DNA of 64,000 bases from Dinoroseobacter sp. (GTDB lineage: Bacteria > Pseudomonadota > Alphaproteobacteria > Rhodobacterales > Rhodobacteraceae), in contig JASJAW010000004.1 of assembly GCA_030066795.1 (NCBI GenBank), positions 1 to 64,000 of the forward strand, in the 5' to 3' direction. The notes under the pieces were generated by a model that worked only from the letters and a program-made list of their open reading frames with translations, ran no database searches and was not told the DNA's origin. The position numbers and the translations under genes were made by a program. Of this stretch, positions 28,023 to 37,491 are shown in pieces (the stretch's first letter is position 1; each line of letters opens with the position of its first letter).

Positions 28023-29397
28023 ATCTTGCAGCCTCCCGCCCAGCGATGCGCCCGAAGACGGTTCCGATCGTCATGCCAAATCCGGCCAGATACCCTTGCC
28101 CAAGAATTGAGCCCGCCATCGTCTCCCCGGCGGCCCACATATTTGCAACCGGCCGGTTGCCGATGGAGCATTGCGCGTTCTCATCAACTTTCAGGCCTAG
28201 GTAGGTGAACGTCACCCCGGTGCGGAGAGAGTAGCCGTAGAAAGGCGCTTCGGTGATCGGGCGTGCCCAGTTGGTTTTCGGTGGCGTCAGGTTGGTGGTG
28301 GACACGCCGTCCAGTTCGGTCGGGTGGAAGCTGGACGTGTCTCCGCAGGCGGCGTTGAACTCATCCACGGTCTTGAGCAGCTTGTCAGCGGGCAGGTCCA
28401 TCTTCGCGGCAAGCTCTTCCAGCGTGTCTGCCTTGATGGGTGGAAAGACCGAAGGCATGAACAGGTTGATGGATTTCGCATCGATGATCACATAGCCGAC
28501 TTGATAGGGTTGCGCGGCGACCAGACGCCCCCAGATTGCATAACGCTTCGGCCAGACGTCCTCTCCCTCGTCATAGAACCGTTCAGCATGTTTGTTGACC
28601 ACGATTGAAAAGGGCACGCAGTCGAGCCTGGTCACAATTCCACCGTCATACTTCGGGGCGCGGCCGTCGATAGCAACGGCATGGCATTGCGTCGGGTCTC
28701 CGACCTGTTCGACCCCTTGATCCAGAAGATCTGCCAGTACGACCCCGCGGTTGTAGGGGGTTCCTCGGATCAGGAAGTTCTGTGCTGCCGGACCCCATGC
28801 ACGGGTCAGCCAATCGATATCAGCCTGAAACCCGCCCGACGCGACGATGACCGCTTTGGGTGAGACATGATGGGTCTCTCCGTTCTGGGTATAATCCACC
28901 CGCACGATGCGATTTTCATCAAATTCCAAATGCGTGACCGGAGCTTCGTAGGACACCTCAACGCCCAGCTTTTCGGCTGTTCGGTAATAGGCGTTTACGA
29001 GCCCCTTTCCGCCCCCGAGGAAAAACGCATTTGTTCGCGCCAGCGACAGTGTCCCTGAAAGCGAGGGCTGAAAGCGCACGCCATGCGCTTCCATCCAGGG
29101 CAGGCACTCCTCGGACAGTCGGATCGCAAGGCGGGCAAGCGTTTCATCCGTTTTTCCTCCGGTGACCTTCAGTAGGTCCTCGAAATACTCGTCTTCACTG
29201 TACCTGTCGATCAGCGGTCCCAACGGTCCCGAATGCATGCAGCGAAAGTTCCTCGTATGACGGGAATTGCCGCCGCGATACGGCTTAGGGGCGGCTTCCA
29301 GTATTCGGACACGAGCGCCTGCTTCAGCGGCAGTCATGGCTGCGCAAAGAGCGGCGTTTCCGCCTCCGATGATGACGATATCCGGTTCTGGAGCCAT
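28012..29397 (-). CDS. tcuA: FAD-dependent tricarballylate dehydrogenase TcuA
   Basis: 461 residues. N-terminal FAD-binding motif DIVIIGGGNAALCAAMTAAEAG with acidic LEAAP at the end of the second strand, the GGNSRHTRNFR segment of succinate-dehydrogenase/fumarate-reductase-like flavoproteins, and a C-terminal GYLAGFGMTIGTVFGRIAG. It oxidises tricarballylate to cis-aconitate, which enters the TCA cycle. Cotranscribed with tcuB and divergent from the LysR gene. The transporter gene tcuC is absent nearby; the TctABC system at 12-15 kb may serve instead. Confidence 0.93.
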   Translation of the reverse strand: MAPEPDIVIIGGGNAALCAAMTAAEAGARVRILEAAPKPYRGGNSRHTRNFRCMHSGPLGPLIDRYSEDEYFEDLLKVTGGKTDETLARLAIRLSEECLPWMEAHGVRFQPSLSGTLSLARTNAFFLGGGKGLVNAYYRTAEKLGVEVSYEAPVTHLEFDENRIVRVDYTQNGETHHVSPKAVIVASGGFQADIDWLTRAWGPAAQNFLIRGTPYNRGVVLADLLDQGVEQVGDPTQCHAVAIDGRAPKYDGGIVTRLDCVPFSIVVNKHAERFYDEGEDVWPKRYAIWGRLVAAQPYQVGYVIIDAKSINLFMPSVFPPIKADTLEELAAKMDLPADKLLKTVDEFNAACGDTSSFHPTELDGVSTTNLTPPKTNWARPITEAPFYGYSLRTGVTFTYLGLKVDENAQCSIGNRPVANMWAAGETMAGSILGQGYLAGFGMTIGTVFGRIAGREAARYAN

Positions 29398-29476
29398 GGC
29401 GTCCCCTTGCGTTTAAACAGAGATACCAATTCCACTTTTATTTGACTAATGCGTATAACAGAATGATTGTTGCAAT

Positions 29477-30406
29477 ATGCGGATAAATTACGATTTCAAT
29501 GACCTCGAGACATTTCTGGCGGTGAAGGAAACCGGGTCGTTTCAACTGGCGGCGTCCCGCCTGAACCTGTCGCAGTCATCGGTGACGCGGCGGATCAAGA
29601 AGCTGGAAGAGGCGCTTGGCACATCACTTTTCGAGCGTACCACGCGCGATGTGCGACCCACTCTGGCCGCGAAGCGGCTGCAGTTGAGAGCCGAGGCGAT
29701 TGTACAGGATGCGCTGGAAACGACGCGTGCCATGCGCGACGAAAGTGCCGCCTATGCGTATCAGCGTGCCCGAACGGTAACCATTGCGAGCATACCCACA
29801 GTTGTAGACGCGCTGGTCAGCCCGGCGCTTCGAACGTTTCGGGCAAGGCACTCGGGCGTGCGCCTGCGCCTGATGGATATGGCTGCCAATGAGGTTGCAG
29901 AGGCGGTAGCGCAGGGCGACGCTGATTTCGGCATCTGTTCTATCCCGATGCTGGAGCCTGTGACCGAGTTCTCGCTTCTGCTGAACGAGCCGCTGGTGCT
30001 GGCCATGCCGGCAGATCATAGCCTGACTGCACGCGACTTCGTGGCATGGACAGAACTCGCCGAGGAAGACCTGATCCTGCCCGCTCGAGGCACCGGTAAC
30101 CGTCTACTGATTGATGAGGCCTTAGCGCGCAACAGCATTCCGGTACGCTGGAAGTACCAAGTGGGTCGCTCGTCTACAGCGCTGGATCTTGTCGCAAATG
30201 GGATTGGCGTTGCGCCACTGCCGCAGATGGCGCTGAGCGGAACGCACAACAAATCAGTTTGCTGGCGTATAATGAAGGCGCCGGAAGTTTCGAGGCCCAT
30301 AGGGCTCTTGTCGCGGATTGGCCACAAGGACACCGTTGTCGCTGCCGATTTAAAACTGGCTATTTCCGGCGCTGCGCCATCACAAGCTAAACTCTCACAC
30401 GGGTAA
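29477..30406 (+). CDS. tcuR: LysR-type regulator TcuR-like
   Basis: 309 residues. The N-terminal winged helix-turn-helix has the LysR signature DLETFLAVKETGSFQLAASRLNLSQSSVTRRIKKLE in outline, followed by the effector-binding domain from about residue 90. Divergent orientation from tcuA with about 80 bases between them is the classic arrangement for a LysR activator of tcuAB. An imperfect element TTAT-N13-ATAA (29438-29458) in this gap could be part of its site, but the spacing is not the standard T-N11-A. Its 3' end overlaps the convergent GcvT-family gene by 20 bases. Confidence 0.88.
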   Translation: MRINYDFNDLETFLAVKETGSFQLAASRLNLSQSSVTRRIKKLEEALGTSLFERTTRDVRPTLAAKRLQLRAEAIVQDALETTRAMRDESAAYAYQRARTVTIASIPTVVDALVSPALRTFRARHSGVRLRLMDMAANEVAEAVAQGDADFGICSIPMLEPVTEFSLLLNEPLVLAMPADHSLTARDFVAWTELAEEDLILPARGTGNRLLIDEALARNSIPVRWKYQVGRSSTALDLVANGIGVAPLPQMALSGTHNKSVCWRIMKAPEVSRPIGLLSRIGHKDTVVAADLKLAISGAAPSQAKLSHG

Positions 30407-32822
30407 ATTTCGGATCATAAGGGCCGGGCTGGATAACCTCGGCAGGGAAGGTCTCACCCAACATATCAACTGTGACTTGCGTATCCGGCGCAGCGAGCGT
30501 CGGGTCGACAAAAGCCAGGGCGAGGTTCAGCCCGGTCCGATGGCCCCAGCCGCCGGACGTCACCGTCCCAACCACATCTCCCCCCGTCATCACGGAAGAT
30601 CCAGCATGGGCTGGGCGGTCCTCACAGGCGATTGACAAGGTGACAAGGACCTTACGCGGGCCGGCATTGTGCCGCGCGATCAACGCTGCGCGTCCCACAA
30701 AATCGGGCTTGTCGAGGGAGACGAAACGGGCCAGTCCCGTCTCTAAAGGGTCGAACTCTGTCAGGATATCCGCCTTCCAATGGAGGAACCCCTTTTCAAG
30801 TCGCATGGAATCGATTGCTCTCCCCCCAAAAAGCGTCAACCCGTGGGCTTCACCAGCTCTCCGCAGGGCCAGATAGGCCGCATAGAGCTGGTTGTTCGGA
30901 ACGTGAATTTCGTAGGCCAGTTCGCCCGAATAACTGACTGCCAGTACGGTAACAGGGGCGATCCCGACAAAGGTTTCGCGCGCGGACAACCACGGAAAGG
31001 CCGCCGCTGACCAGTCTCCGCGCGCGACGGCCGAGAGCACATTGCGGGATTTCGGGCCGGCCAGAACGAGGATTGTCATATCGTTGGTCAGGGACCGGAT
31101 ATGCACATCCTCGTCGTTGACGGTGTGTTTTGTAAGCCAGTCCATATCGTGGAACTCTGCCGCCGCGGCAGACCCATACCAGTATCGCCGCGGTCCACGG
31201 TCCGAAGCGGGAAGACGGGTTAGGGTTGCCTCGCCCTTCAGCATACCCTGAACGTTGAGCAGGTATGCCAAGCCGAGCCGCCCCTCTGTCTTGGGAACGC
31301 GTCCGCAGGTCATGCGGTCCAGAAACGTGTGGGCATCTTTGCCGGTGATCTCGAACCGATTGAACCCGTTGACCTCCGCAAGGCCCACTGCGTTTTGAAC
31401 GGCGGCGACTTCGGCGGCGACCACAGCGTCTGCCTCGTTGAAGCGAAAGCCAAGTGTTTCCTTGAAGTCAGAGCTCGGTTTGAAGTAATCCGCCCGTTCC
31501 CAGCCGTTTACCACGCTAAACTCAGCACCTTCTCCTGAAAGGATCGGCGTCAGGGGCGTTGTCTTAATCGGGCGGCCAGCTGGGCGGTGTTCATGCGGGA
31601 AATGGAAGCGGAACTCGTTCTGATAATCCTCGATTGCTTTCAGCGCTGTGAGTTCGACATTTCCATGTCCAGTAAACCGGCGCGGGTCGATCACCCATGT
31701 GTCGTAGCACGCCTCGCCATGCACGATCTGTTGGGCAAGAAGCCACCCGTGCCCGCCGCCTTCTCCAAGCCCGGCCCGCAACCCGATGATGCAGTACGCG
31801 TTGCGCTTACCCGGGATCGGGCCGACCAGCGGCGCGCCGTCAATTGTATAGGTAATAGGCCCGTTGACGATCGTATGTATGCCGACCTCCGTCAGTGCAG
31901 GCATCCGAGCGAAAGCTCCCTCAAGCACATCAGTGACACGATCAAGGTCGTCCGGACAAAGCGCGTTGGAGAATTTCGGGTCAATTCCGTCCATGCCCCA
32001 TGTTTTGCAGTCCTGCTCATAAAACCCCACAAGCAGACCGTTCTTTTCCTGCCGCGAGTAGTAGTCGCTGATCGGGCAGCGGAGCAGGGGCATCCGGTGG
32101 CCTGCTTCGCGGATCGCGGGGATCTCCTCGGTCACGAAATACTGGTGTTCCATCGACATCACAGGGTGATGCACGCCCATCATCGCGCCAACTTCGTTCA
32201 CGCGGTAACCGCAGGCGTTGACCAAGACGTCGGCATGGACCATGCCCTTCGGGGTTTCTACCTCCCATGTGTCGTCTTGCAACTGACGCAGACCTGTCAC
32301 CGGCGTGTTGCGGTGAACCTCAGCGCCCGCGCGGCGCGCCCTTCGCGCCAGCGACTGGCACAACTGGGCTGGATCGATATCACCATCGAGTGGGTCCCAG
32401 AGCCCGCCAAGTAGATTTTCGGTGGAGATCAGGGGATGCCGGCGCGCGCACTCTTCGGCATCAATCACCTCGAAATGAACATCCATGCCCCGAGCCATTG
32501 ACGCGAAATGTCGATACCCGTCCATCTGCGCTTCAGTGCTGGCAAGGCGGATGCCCCCGTCGCCATGGTGGTAGTTGATCGGGTAGTCCGGGTCTTCAGC
32601 AAGCTCTTTGTAGAGCGAGATCGAATGACTTTTTAGGCCCACCATGGTCTGGGTCATTCCGAAATTCGTGACCTGCGCCGCAGAATGCCAAGTGGTGCCC
32701 GAGGTTAACTCGTCCCGCTCCAGAAGCATGACATCGGACCAACCTTCGCGCGTCAGATGGTAAAGCGTAGAACACCCGGCGATGCCGCCACCGATTACCA
32801 CCGCCTTAGTGCGCGTTTTCAT
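30387..32822 (-). CDS. FAD-dependent GcvT-family dehydrogenase (dimethylglycine/sarcosine dehydrogenase-like)
   Basis: 811 residues. N-terminal DAO-type FAD domain (AVVIGGGIAGCSTLYHLTREGW) with a TTWHSAAQ motif whose His matches the covalent-FAD histidine of dimethylglycine dehydrogenase. An FAO_M linker follows around 370-430, then a C-terminal GcvT folate-binding domain with its C-terminal barrel (LYAAYLALRRAGEAHGLTLFGGRAIDSMRLEKGF region). By family, it N-demethylates a methylated amine and passes the one-carbon unit to tetrahydrofolate. GGGAGAACTC before the ATG supports the start. Divergent from the MttB homologue, suggesting a shared regulon. Confidence 0.9.
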   Translation of the reverse strand: MKTRTKAVVIGGGIAGCSTLYHLTREGWSDVMLLERDELTSGTTWHSAAQVTNFGMTQTMVGLKSHSISLYKELAEDPDYPINYHHGDGGIRLASTEAQMDGYRHFASMARGMDVHFEVIDAEECARRHPLISTENLLGGLWDPLDGDIDPAQLCQSLARRARRAGAEVHRNTPVTGLRQLQDDTWEVETPKGMVHADVLVNACGYRVNEVGAMMGVHHPVMSMEHQYFVTEEIPAIREAGHRMPLLRCPISDYYSRQEKNGLLVGFYEQDCKTWGMDGIDPKFSNALCPDDLDRVTDVLEGAFARMPALTEVGIHTIVNGPITYTIDGAPLVGPIPGKRNAYCIIGLRAGLGEGGGHGWLLAQQIVHGEACYDTWVIDPRRFTGHGNVELTALKAIEDYQNEFRFHFPHEHRPAGRPIKTTPLTPILSGEGAEFSVVNGWERADYFKPSSDFKETLGFRFNEADAVVAAEVAAVQNAVGLAEVNGFNRFEITGKDAHTFLDRMTCGRVPKTEGRLGLAYLLNVQGMLKGEATLTRLPASDRGPRRYWYGSAAAAEFHDMDWLTKHTVNDEDVHIRSLTNDMTILVLAGPKSRNVLSAVARGDWSAAAFPWLSARETFVGIAPVTVLAVSYSGELAYEIHVPNNQLYAAYLALRRAGEAHGLTLFGGRAIDSMRLEKGFLHWKADILTEFDPLETGLARFVSLDKPDFVGRAALIARHNAGPRKVLVTLSIACEDRPAHAGSSVMTGGDVVGTVTSGGWGHRTGLNLALAFVDPTLAAPDTQVTVDMLGETFPAEVIQPGPYDPKFTRVRV

Positions 32823-32997
32823 ATGAGTTCTCCCTTCGGTGATCCCATGTCTTCCAGACGGTGCAGGGCGATCAATCTTCGCGCAAGAGTTTCGAAAAAA
32901 TCGAACTCAATATCGGAAAGCGCGTTATCTGCGATCTCCAGCTTGTGTCGTTGGTGTCTGAAGGGGCTTCCTATTCGGAAACGAGCAAGGAGGGAGC

Positions 32998-34521
32998 ATG
33001 TTTTCAGCAGCATCACGTCGCCGAGGCGGAGGGCGTAATGACCGCCTGAGGCAGAGAGCTGCGGGACCACCCAACCCATGTCCGCCGGGTCAGCGGGGGG
33101 GGCAGTACCTTCCTTTGGCGGAGGCGGATGTTCAAGCGATCTACAACACCGCTTTACGTTTGTTATCTGAACTTGGAATGGGAGAGGTGCCCGAGAGGTT
33201 GCAGATGGATCTGATCGCGGCGGGGGCGCTTGACACTGATGGCGCGCGCGTCCTGATCCCCGAATTCCTGGTTGCCGAGGCCATCAAGGCAGCACCAAAA
33301 AACTTCACGCTGCACGGCCGCGATCCGCAGCGATCAATCGAGATCGGCGGCGACCGCGTGCATTTTGGCACTGGCGGTGCCGCGGTTCAAACACTCGATT
33401 TGGAAACCGGGCTTTATCGGCCGTCGACGCTGGCGGACTTGCACGGTTTTACGCGTCTTCAGGACACTTTGCCCAACGTCAGTTGGTTCACGCGCTGTTG
33501 CGTTGCGACCGATCTCGAAGACACCTATGAACTGGACGTGAACACCGTCCATGCGCTCGTGAGCAACACAACAAAACCGGTGGCGACATCCTTCACCCTG
33601 GCGGAGTATGTCCCGCTGGTCGTCGAGATGCTGGACATCGTGGCAGGCGGACCGGGCGCATTTTCGGAACGTCCATTCCTCGCGGCGCATATCAGCCCGG
33701 TGATTTCACCCATGCGGTTCGGGGAGGATGCAGTCGATGTGGTATATGCGTGCCTTGCGCAAAATGTCCCTGTGTCCTGCATCACTGCTGCGCAATCCGG
33801 AGCGACCGCCCCTGCGACACTGGCAGGTTTTCTTGCACAATCCCTTGCTGAGACTCTAGCCAGCCTTGTGATGGTCCATGTGATTAAACCAGGCCATCCG
33901 ATGGTTTTCTCTAACTGGCCTTTTGTGATCGACTTGCGTAGTGGCGCCTTTGCAGGCGGCGGTGGTGAGATCGCAGTGATGAATGCGGCGTCGGCTCAGA
34001 TATCGAACTGGCTCGGCCTTCCGTCTGGCGTAGCGTCTTCCATGACCGATGCAAAGGCGATTGATGCGCAATATGGGGTCGAGAAGGGACTGACTGCGCT
34101 AGCAGCGGGCCTTGCTGGCGGGAACATGATCTATGAAAGCTCGGGGATGACAGCGTCCCTACTCGGCGCCAGCTTCGAGGGGTTCGTTCTCGACAACGAG
34201 ATGATTTCCCTGATCTATCGCTCGATGCGCGGGATAGAGGTGACTGAAGAGACGCTCGGTTTCGATGCCATTTGCGAGACTGTGCTCGGTGAAGGCCATT
34301 TCCTAGGCCATGCCGATACTTATGCTGCGATGGAGCGCGACTATTACTACCCGACACTTGCCGATCGCGATGCCCCGAGCCAATGGGCGGATAAAGGGGC
34401 GCTCGACATCTGGACACGTGCCCGCGAAACCGCGCGGCACATTCTGAACACCCATAATCCGAAGTATTTGTCGGTCGAGCAGGATGCCCAGATCCGCGCC
34501 CGCTTCCCGATCAGGACTTGA
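32998..34521 (+). CDS. Trimethylamine methyltransferase family protein (MttB/MtgB-like, non-pyrrolysine)
   Basis: 507 residues. Family pattern is clear: LRLLSELGMGEVPERL near the N-terminus, GTGGAAVQTLDLETG, PVSCITAAQSGATAPATLAGFLAQ, and the C-terminal NTHNPKYLSVEQDAQIRARF. The frame is uninterrupted by a TAG in the catalytic part, so this is the non-pyrrolysine branch, which by family knowledge includes methyltransferases for glycine betaine, proline betaine and carnitine. No corrinoid protein gene is adjacent. AGGAGGGA just before the ATG fixes the start. Overlaps the convergent LysR gene by 11 bases. Confidence 0.9.
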   Translation: MFSAASRRRGGGRNDRLRQRAAGPPNPCPPGQRGGQYLPLAEADVQAIYNTALRLLSELGMGEVPERLQMDLIAAGALDTDGARVLIPEFLVAEAIKAAPKNFTLHGRDPQRSIEIGGDRVHFGTGGAAVQTLDLETGLYRPSTLADLHGFTRLQDTLPNVSWFTRCCVATDLEDTYELDVNTVHALVSNTTKPVATSFTLAEYVPLVVEMLDIVAGGPGAFSERPFLAAHISPVISPMRFGEDAVDVVYACLAQNVPVSCITAAQSGATAPATLAGFLAQSLAETLASLVMVHVIKPGHPMVFSNWPFVIDLRSGAFAGGGGEIAVMNAASAQISNWLGLPSGVASSMTDAKAIDAQYGVEKGLTALAAGLAGGNMIYESSGMTASLLGASFEGFVLDNEMISLIYRSMRGIEVTEETLGFDAICETVLGEGHFLGHADTYAAMERDYYYPTLADRDAPSQWADKGALDIWTRARETARHILNTHNPKYLSVEQDAQIRARFPIRT

Positions 34522-35542
34522 GCGCGGCTGAGCTGTCAGCTTTGCCCGAGGTTGACACGGCCTCCCGGGGTTGCGTCATTGCAAGGCTGGCGCGCACCCA
34601 GGGGTATTTTTCGTGGACAGGATCCAGCACATGGCGCTGTAGAGTGTCTCTGAGGCTGCGTTCTACCAAGAGGCGGATACTTGAGGGCAGATCTTCGCGG
34701 CAAAACAAGGCAAGCGTGCGTGAGAATGCACGCCCTGGAAATGGCAGCGCGACCAGCGTTTCGTGGTATCTTTCGGCCCGCGCGAAAGCCAGAGCGGTTG
34801 TAATTGTCCAGCCCCGCTTGGCCGCGACCATCGACAGGATTGCATGCGTGCTTTCGAATTCCATGCGCTCCGGGAAGCGGGCTTTGATCCGACGCAGATG
34901 CGCCTCGATCTGTTGGCCGATCTGCTGTTTGCGGCTGTGGCGAATGAGAGGCAAGGTATCTTGTAGGCCAAGAAGCGCGGATACGGACGTGATGGGATGT
35001 GATACGTCTGCCGGGAGGACGACGATAAACGGGTCATGAACGATCGGGTCTTCGATAATCCCGATGCGTTGAGAGGCCATACTGGAGGCGACCCCGATAT
35101 CGACCTGTTCACTTTCCAAAAGGTCGATCACTTCATGGGTCGGACGGGTTAGTACCGAGAAATCGCAGAGCGGCATCGCGTCAGACAGCGTTTGTACAAG
35201 GGCAGGGCCAACGTCTGTTTCGAGGTCTTCGATATAAGCGATCCGCAGCAAACGGATCAGGGAGCGCAAATCGCTCGACCAGATGTCGGACACGCCTTTG
35301 CGCAGAATCCACATCGCCTCGTCGACGCGGCGGAGCAGGGTTTCGCCTGCCGGGGTAAGGCGCATCGGTCGCTTGGAGTGGTCGAGTAGCCGCGCGCCAA
35401 GGGTCGTTTCAAGGCAGCCCAGGTGATGGGAAACGGTGCTCATCGAGAGCCCGAGACTTTGGGCGCCACCACGAATGGACCCGTGCCTTGCCACAGCCTG
35501 AAATGCTTCCAGCCATTTCAGGCTCACGCGCGATCTTTCCAC
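34511..35542 (-). CDS. LysR-family transcriptional regulator
   Basis: 343 residues, slightly long for the family because of a C-terminal tail of about 30 residues rich in Ser and Ala. The HTH (about 8-65; KWLEAFQAVARHGSIRGGAQSLGLSMSTVSHHLGCLE in outline) and the substrate-binding domain (about 95-300) are intact. It lies downstream of, and on the same strand as, the Rieske/ALDH/CMD genes, with about 100 bases to the CMD gene, and is convergent with the MttB homologue. It probably regulates one or both groups; the effector is unknown. Confidence 0.87.
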   Translation of the reverse strand: MERSRVSLKWLEAFQAVARHGSIRGGAQSLGLSMSTVSHHLGCLETTLGARLLDHSKRPMRLTPAGETLLRRVDEAMWILRKGVSDIWSSDLRSLIRLLRIAYIEDLETDVGPALVQTLSDAMPLCDFSVLTRPTHEVIDLLESEQVDIGVASSMASQRIGIIEDPIVHDPFIVVLPADVSHPITSVSALLGLQDTLPLIRHSRKQQIGQQIEAHLRRIKARFPERMEFESTHAILSMVAAKRGWTITTALAFARAERYHETLVALPFPGRAFSRTLALFCREDLPSSIRLLVERSLRDTLQRHVLDPVHEKYPWVRASLAMTQPREAVSTSGKADSSAALKS

Positions 35543-35639
35543 GGTTCAGGTCCCTCCGGCTGCTAGGTCAGGGTCCGAAGGCTCCAGTTTTTATTTTTTC
35601 GAATTTCTGTCAAGCGCCAGGGTGGGGGGCCATGCCTGC

Positions 35640-36023
35640 TCATGCTTCTTCCAGGACCTTTCGTGCGACCCTAAAGCATTCAAGTGCCTGCGGGACGCCG
35701 CAATAGATCCCGACGACATGGATGATGGCACGGATTTCTTCGGGACTTACTCCATTGTTGATCGCACCCCGGCAATGGATTTCCCATTCATGCATTTTTC
35801 CAAGCGCACCGATCATGGCAAGGTTCATCATGGACCGCGTTTTGGCGTCGATCACATCATCGCCCCATCCGAAGCCCCAGCACCACGCGGTCATCGCCTC
35901 CTGAAACGGGCGGGTGAACTCGTCGGCCGCTTCGAGGTTCTTTTCCACATAGGCGGCACCAAGGGTCGCTTTGCGCTGCTCGAGACCTTTAAGAAACAGG
36001 TCTTCATCGAATGCGTCTGTCAT
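35640..36023 (-). CDS. Carboxymuconolactone decarboxylase family protein
   Basis: 127 residues. Typical CMD pattern: YVEKNLEAADEFTRPFQEAMTAWCWGFGW, DAKTRSMMNLAMIGALGK, EIHCRGAINNGVSPEEIRAIIHVVGIYCGVP. The paired helix with Glu-x-His-Cys belongs to the AhpD-like fold; a CxxC thiol pair is lacking, as in the decarboxylase branch. ATG at 36023 was chosen because the family's homology begins there; GGGG lies upstream. It follows the aldehyde dehydrogenase gene by 16 bases. Its role in this pathway is unclear: lactone decarboxylation or a redox/hydrolase function. Confidence 0.88.
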   Translation of the reverse strand: MTDAFDEDLFLKGLEQRKATLGAAYVEKNLEAADEFTRPFQEAMTAWCWGFGWGDDVIDAKTRSMMNLAMIGALGKMHEWEIHCRGAINNGVSPEEIRAIIHVVGIYCGVPQALECFRVARKVLEEA

Positions 36024-36039
36024 GCTCGGGTCCCCTTTG

Positions 36040-37491
36040 TCAGCGCTGTTTGATCGCGATGTTCTTGGTCTGGACGTAGTTCCAAAGCGCCTCGCGGCCC
36101 TTCTCACGCCCATAGCCAGATTTGCCATAACCGCCAAACGGGGTTTCCACGCCGCCTGCGTACCATTCATTGACGAAGATCTGTCCGGCGCGCAGCTGCC
36201 GCGCGGCTTTGGTGGCGCGGTTGAGATCGGCGGTGAATACTCCTGCGACAAGGCCATAGTCGGTGCCATTCGCCAACGCGATCGCCTCTGCGTCATCTTC
36301 GAACGTCAGAACTGAGAGGACCGGCCCGAACACTTCTTGCTGGGCGATGTCCATGTCTGGCGTGATTTGTGACAGAACCGTTGGCTCCAGAAACGCGCCG
36401 TCGCGGTTCAACCGCCGCCCGCCGGTAATGATGCGCGCGCCTTGGGTTTCGGCGTGGCTGACCATGGCCTCAGCCCGGTCGCGTTGTGGGTCAGAGACCA
36501 TCGCGCCCATATTTGCACCGAAATCAGTTCTGTCGATCCCCGGTCCCACCGACAGCGACTTCGCCAGTGCCTCGGCACGCTCCAGAAGTTCTGTCGCGCG
36601 AGCCTCATGCACGATGATCCGACTCATGGCCGAACAAACCTGGCCTGCATTGAAGAAGATGCCCCAGCGCATGTCGGTTTCAAATGCGCTCAGATCGGCG
36701 TCCTCGTGGACGATCGCGGCGGATTTTCCGCCAAGCTCCAGCACGCAGGGCACCACGTTACGGGCAGCGGCGGTTGCGATGGCGACGCCGGTAGACACTG
36801 AACCGGTGAAGACGATCTGGTTCACATCGGGATGCCCTGCGAGCGCTGCCCCGGCTGTGTGCCCATACCCGCAAACTATGTTCACAGCGCCTGCAGGAAA
36901 GCCCGCAGCTTCCGCCGCTTTAGCGATCCACGCATGGGTCAGCGGCGTCAACTCTGGCGGTTTGATTACGCAGGCATTGCCGGTGGCGAGCGCCGCCGAA
37001 AGAGACCGCGCTGTCATCTCAAGCGGATAGTTCCACGGGATGATCTGGGCCGAGACCCCGTAAGGGTCATGTTCGGTCCAGTCGAGATAACCATCGCCAA
37101 GTGGGACAGAGCGCCCCTCCACCGTGCTGGCTTGGTTTCCGTAGTATTCGAAATAGAGCGCGGCGCCTTCAATCTCGATCTCGCTTTCCCAGAGCGGTTT
37201 GCCCTGTTCCAGCGTCAGCGTGCGCGCGATCTCTGCCTTGTGGGTCAGCAGGTAGGTGCCCATCGCCTGCACCATGCGCCCACGCTCCAAGGGCCGCATC
37301 CCGCTGAGCGCGCCCGACAGGTGCACACGGCGTGCGGCCTGCACGGCGCGGTCCACATCGGCCGCATCTGCAGCAGCGTGCTCGGCGAGCGCTTGCCCGG
37401 TTGCGGGGTCCTGAACGGTCAATCGACCAGCGCCGCCCTCGGCCCAGGCGCCATTTATATAGTTCTTCCAAAAGGGTGCGAGGTCATTCAT
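36040..37491 (-). CDS. NAD(P)+-dependent aldehyde dehydrogenase
   Basis: 483 residues, the usual length. Catalytic Cys286 (NAGQVCSAMS), general base Glu252 (LELGGKSAAIV), and Asn154 (IPWNYPLEM) are all present, as are the cofactor motif FTGSVSTG and the C-terminal EWYAGGVETPFGGYGKSGYGRE in outline. It resembles the betaine-aldehyde/gamma-aminobutyraldehyde branch. The start overlaps the Rieske oxygenase stop (ATGA). It probably oxidises an aldehyde produced in amine or betaine breakdown. Confidence 0.93.
   Translation of the reverse strand: MNDLAPFWKNYINGAWAEGGAGRLTVQDPATGQALAEHAAADAADVDRAVQAARRVHLSGALSGMRPLERGRMVQAMGTYLLTHKAEIARTLTLEQGKPLWESEIEIEGAALYFEYYGNQASTVEGRSVPLGDGYLDWTEHDPYGVSAQIIPWNYPLEMTARSLSAALATGNACVIKPPELTPLTHAWIAKAAEAAGFPAGAVNIVCGYGHTAGAALAGHPDVNQIVFTGSVSTGVAIATAAARNVVPCVLELGGKSAAIVHEDADLSAFETDMRWGIFFNAGQVCSAMSRIIVHEARATELLERAEALAKSLSVGPGIDRTDFGANMGAMVSDPQRDRAEAMVSHAETQGARIITGGRRLNRDGAFLEPTVLSQITPDMDIAQQEVFGPVLSVLTFEDDAEAIALANGTDYGLVAGVFTADLNRATKAARQLRAGQIFVNEWYAGGVETPFGGYGKSGYGREKGREALWNYVQTKNIAIKQR

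Noticed and set aside
32998-34521. Pyrrolysine-containing MttB
   Set aside because: The frame is open throughout without an internal amber codon, so it belongs to the non-pyrrolysine branch.
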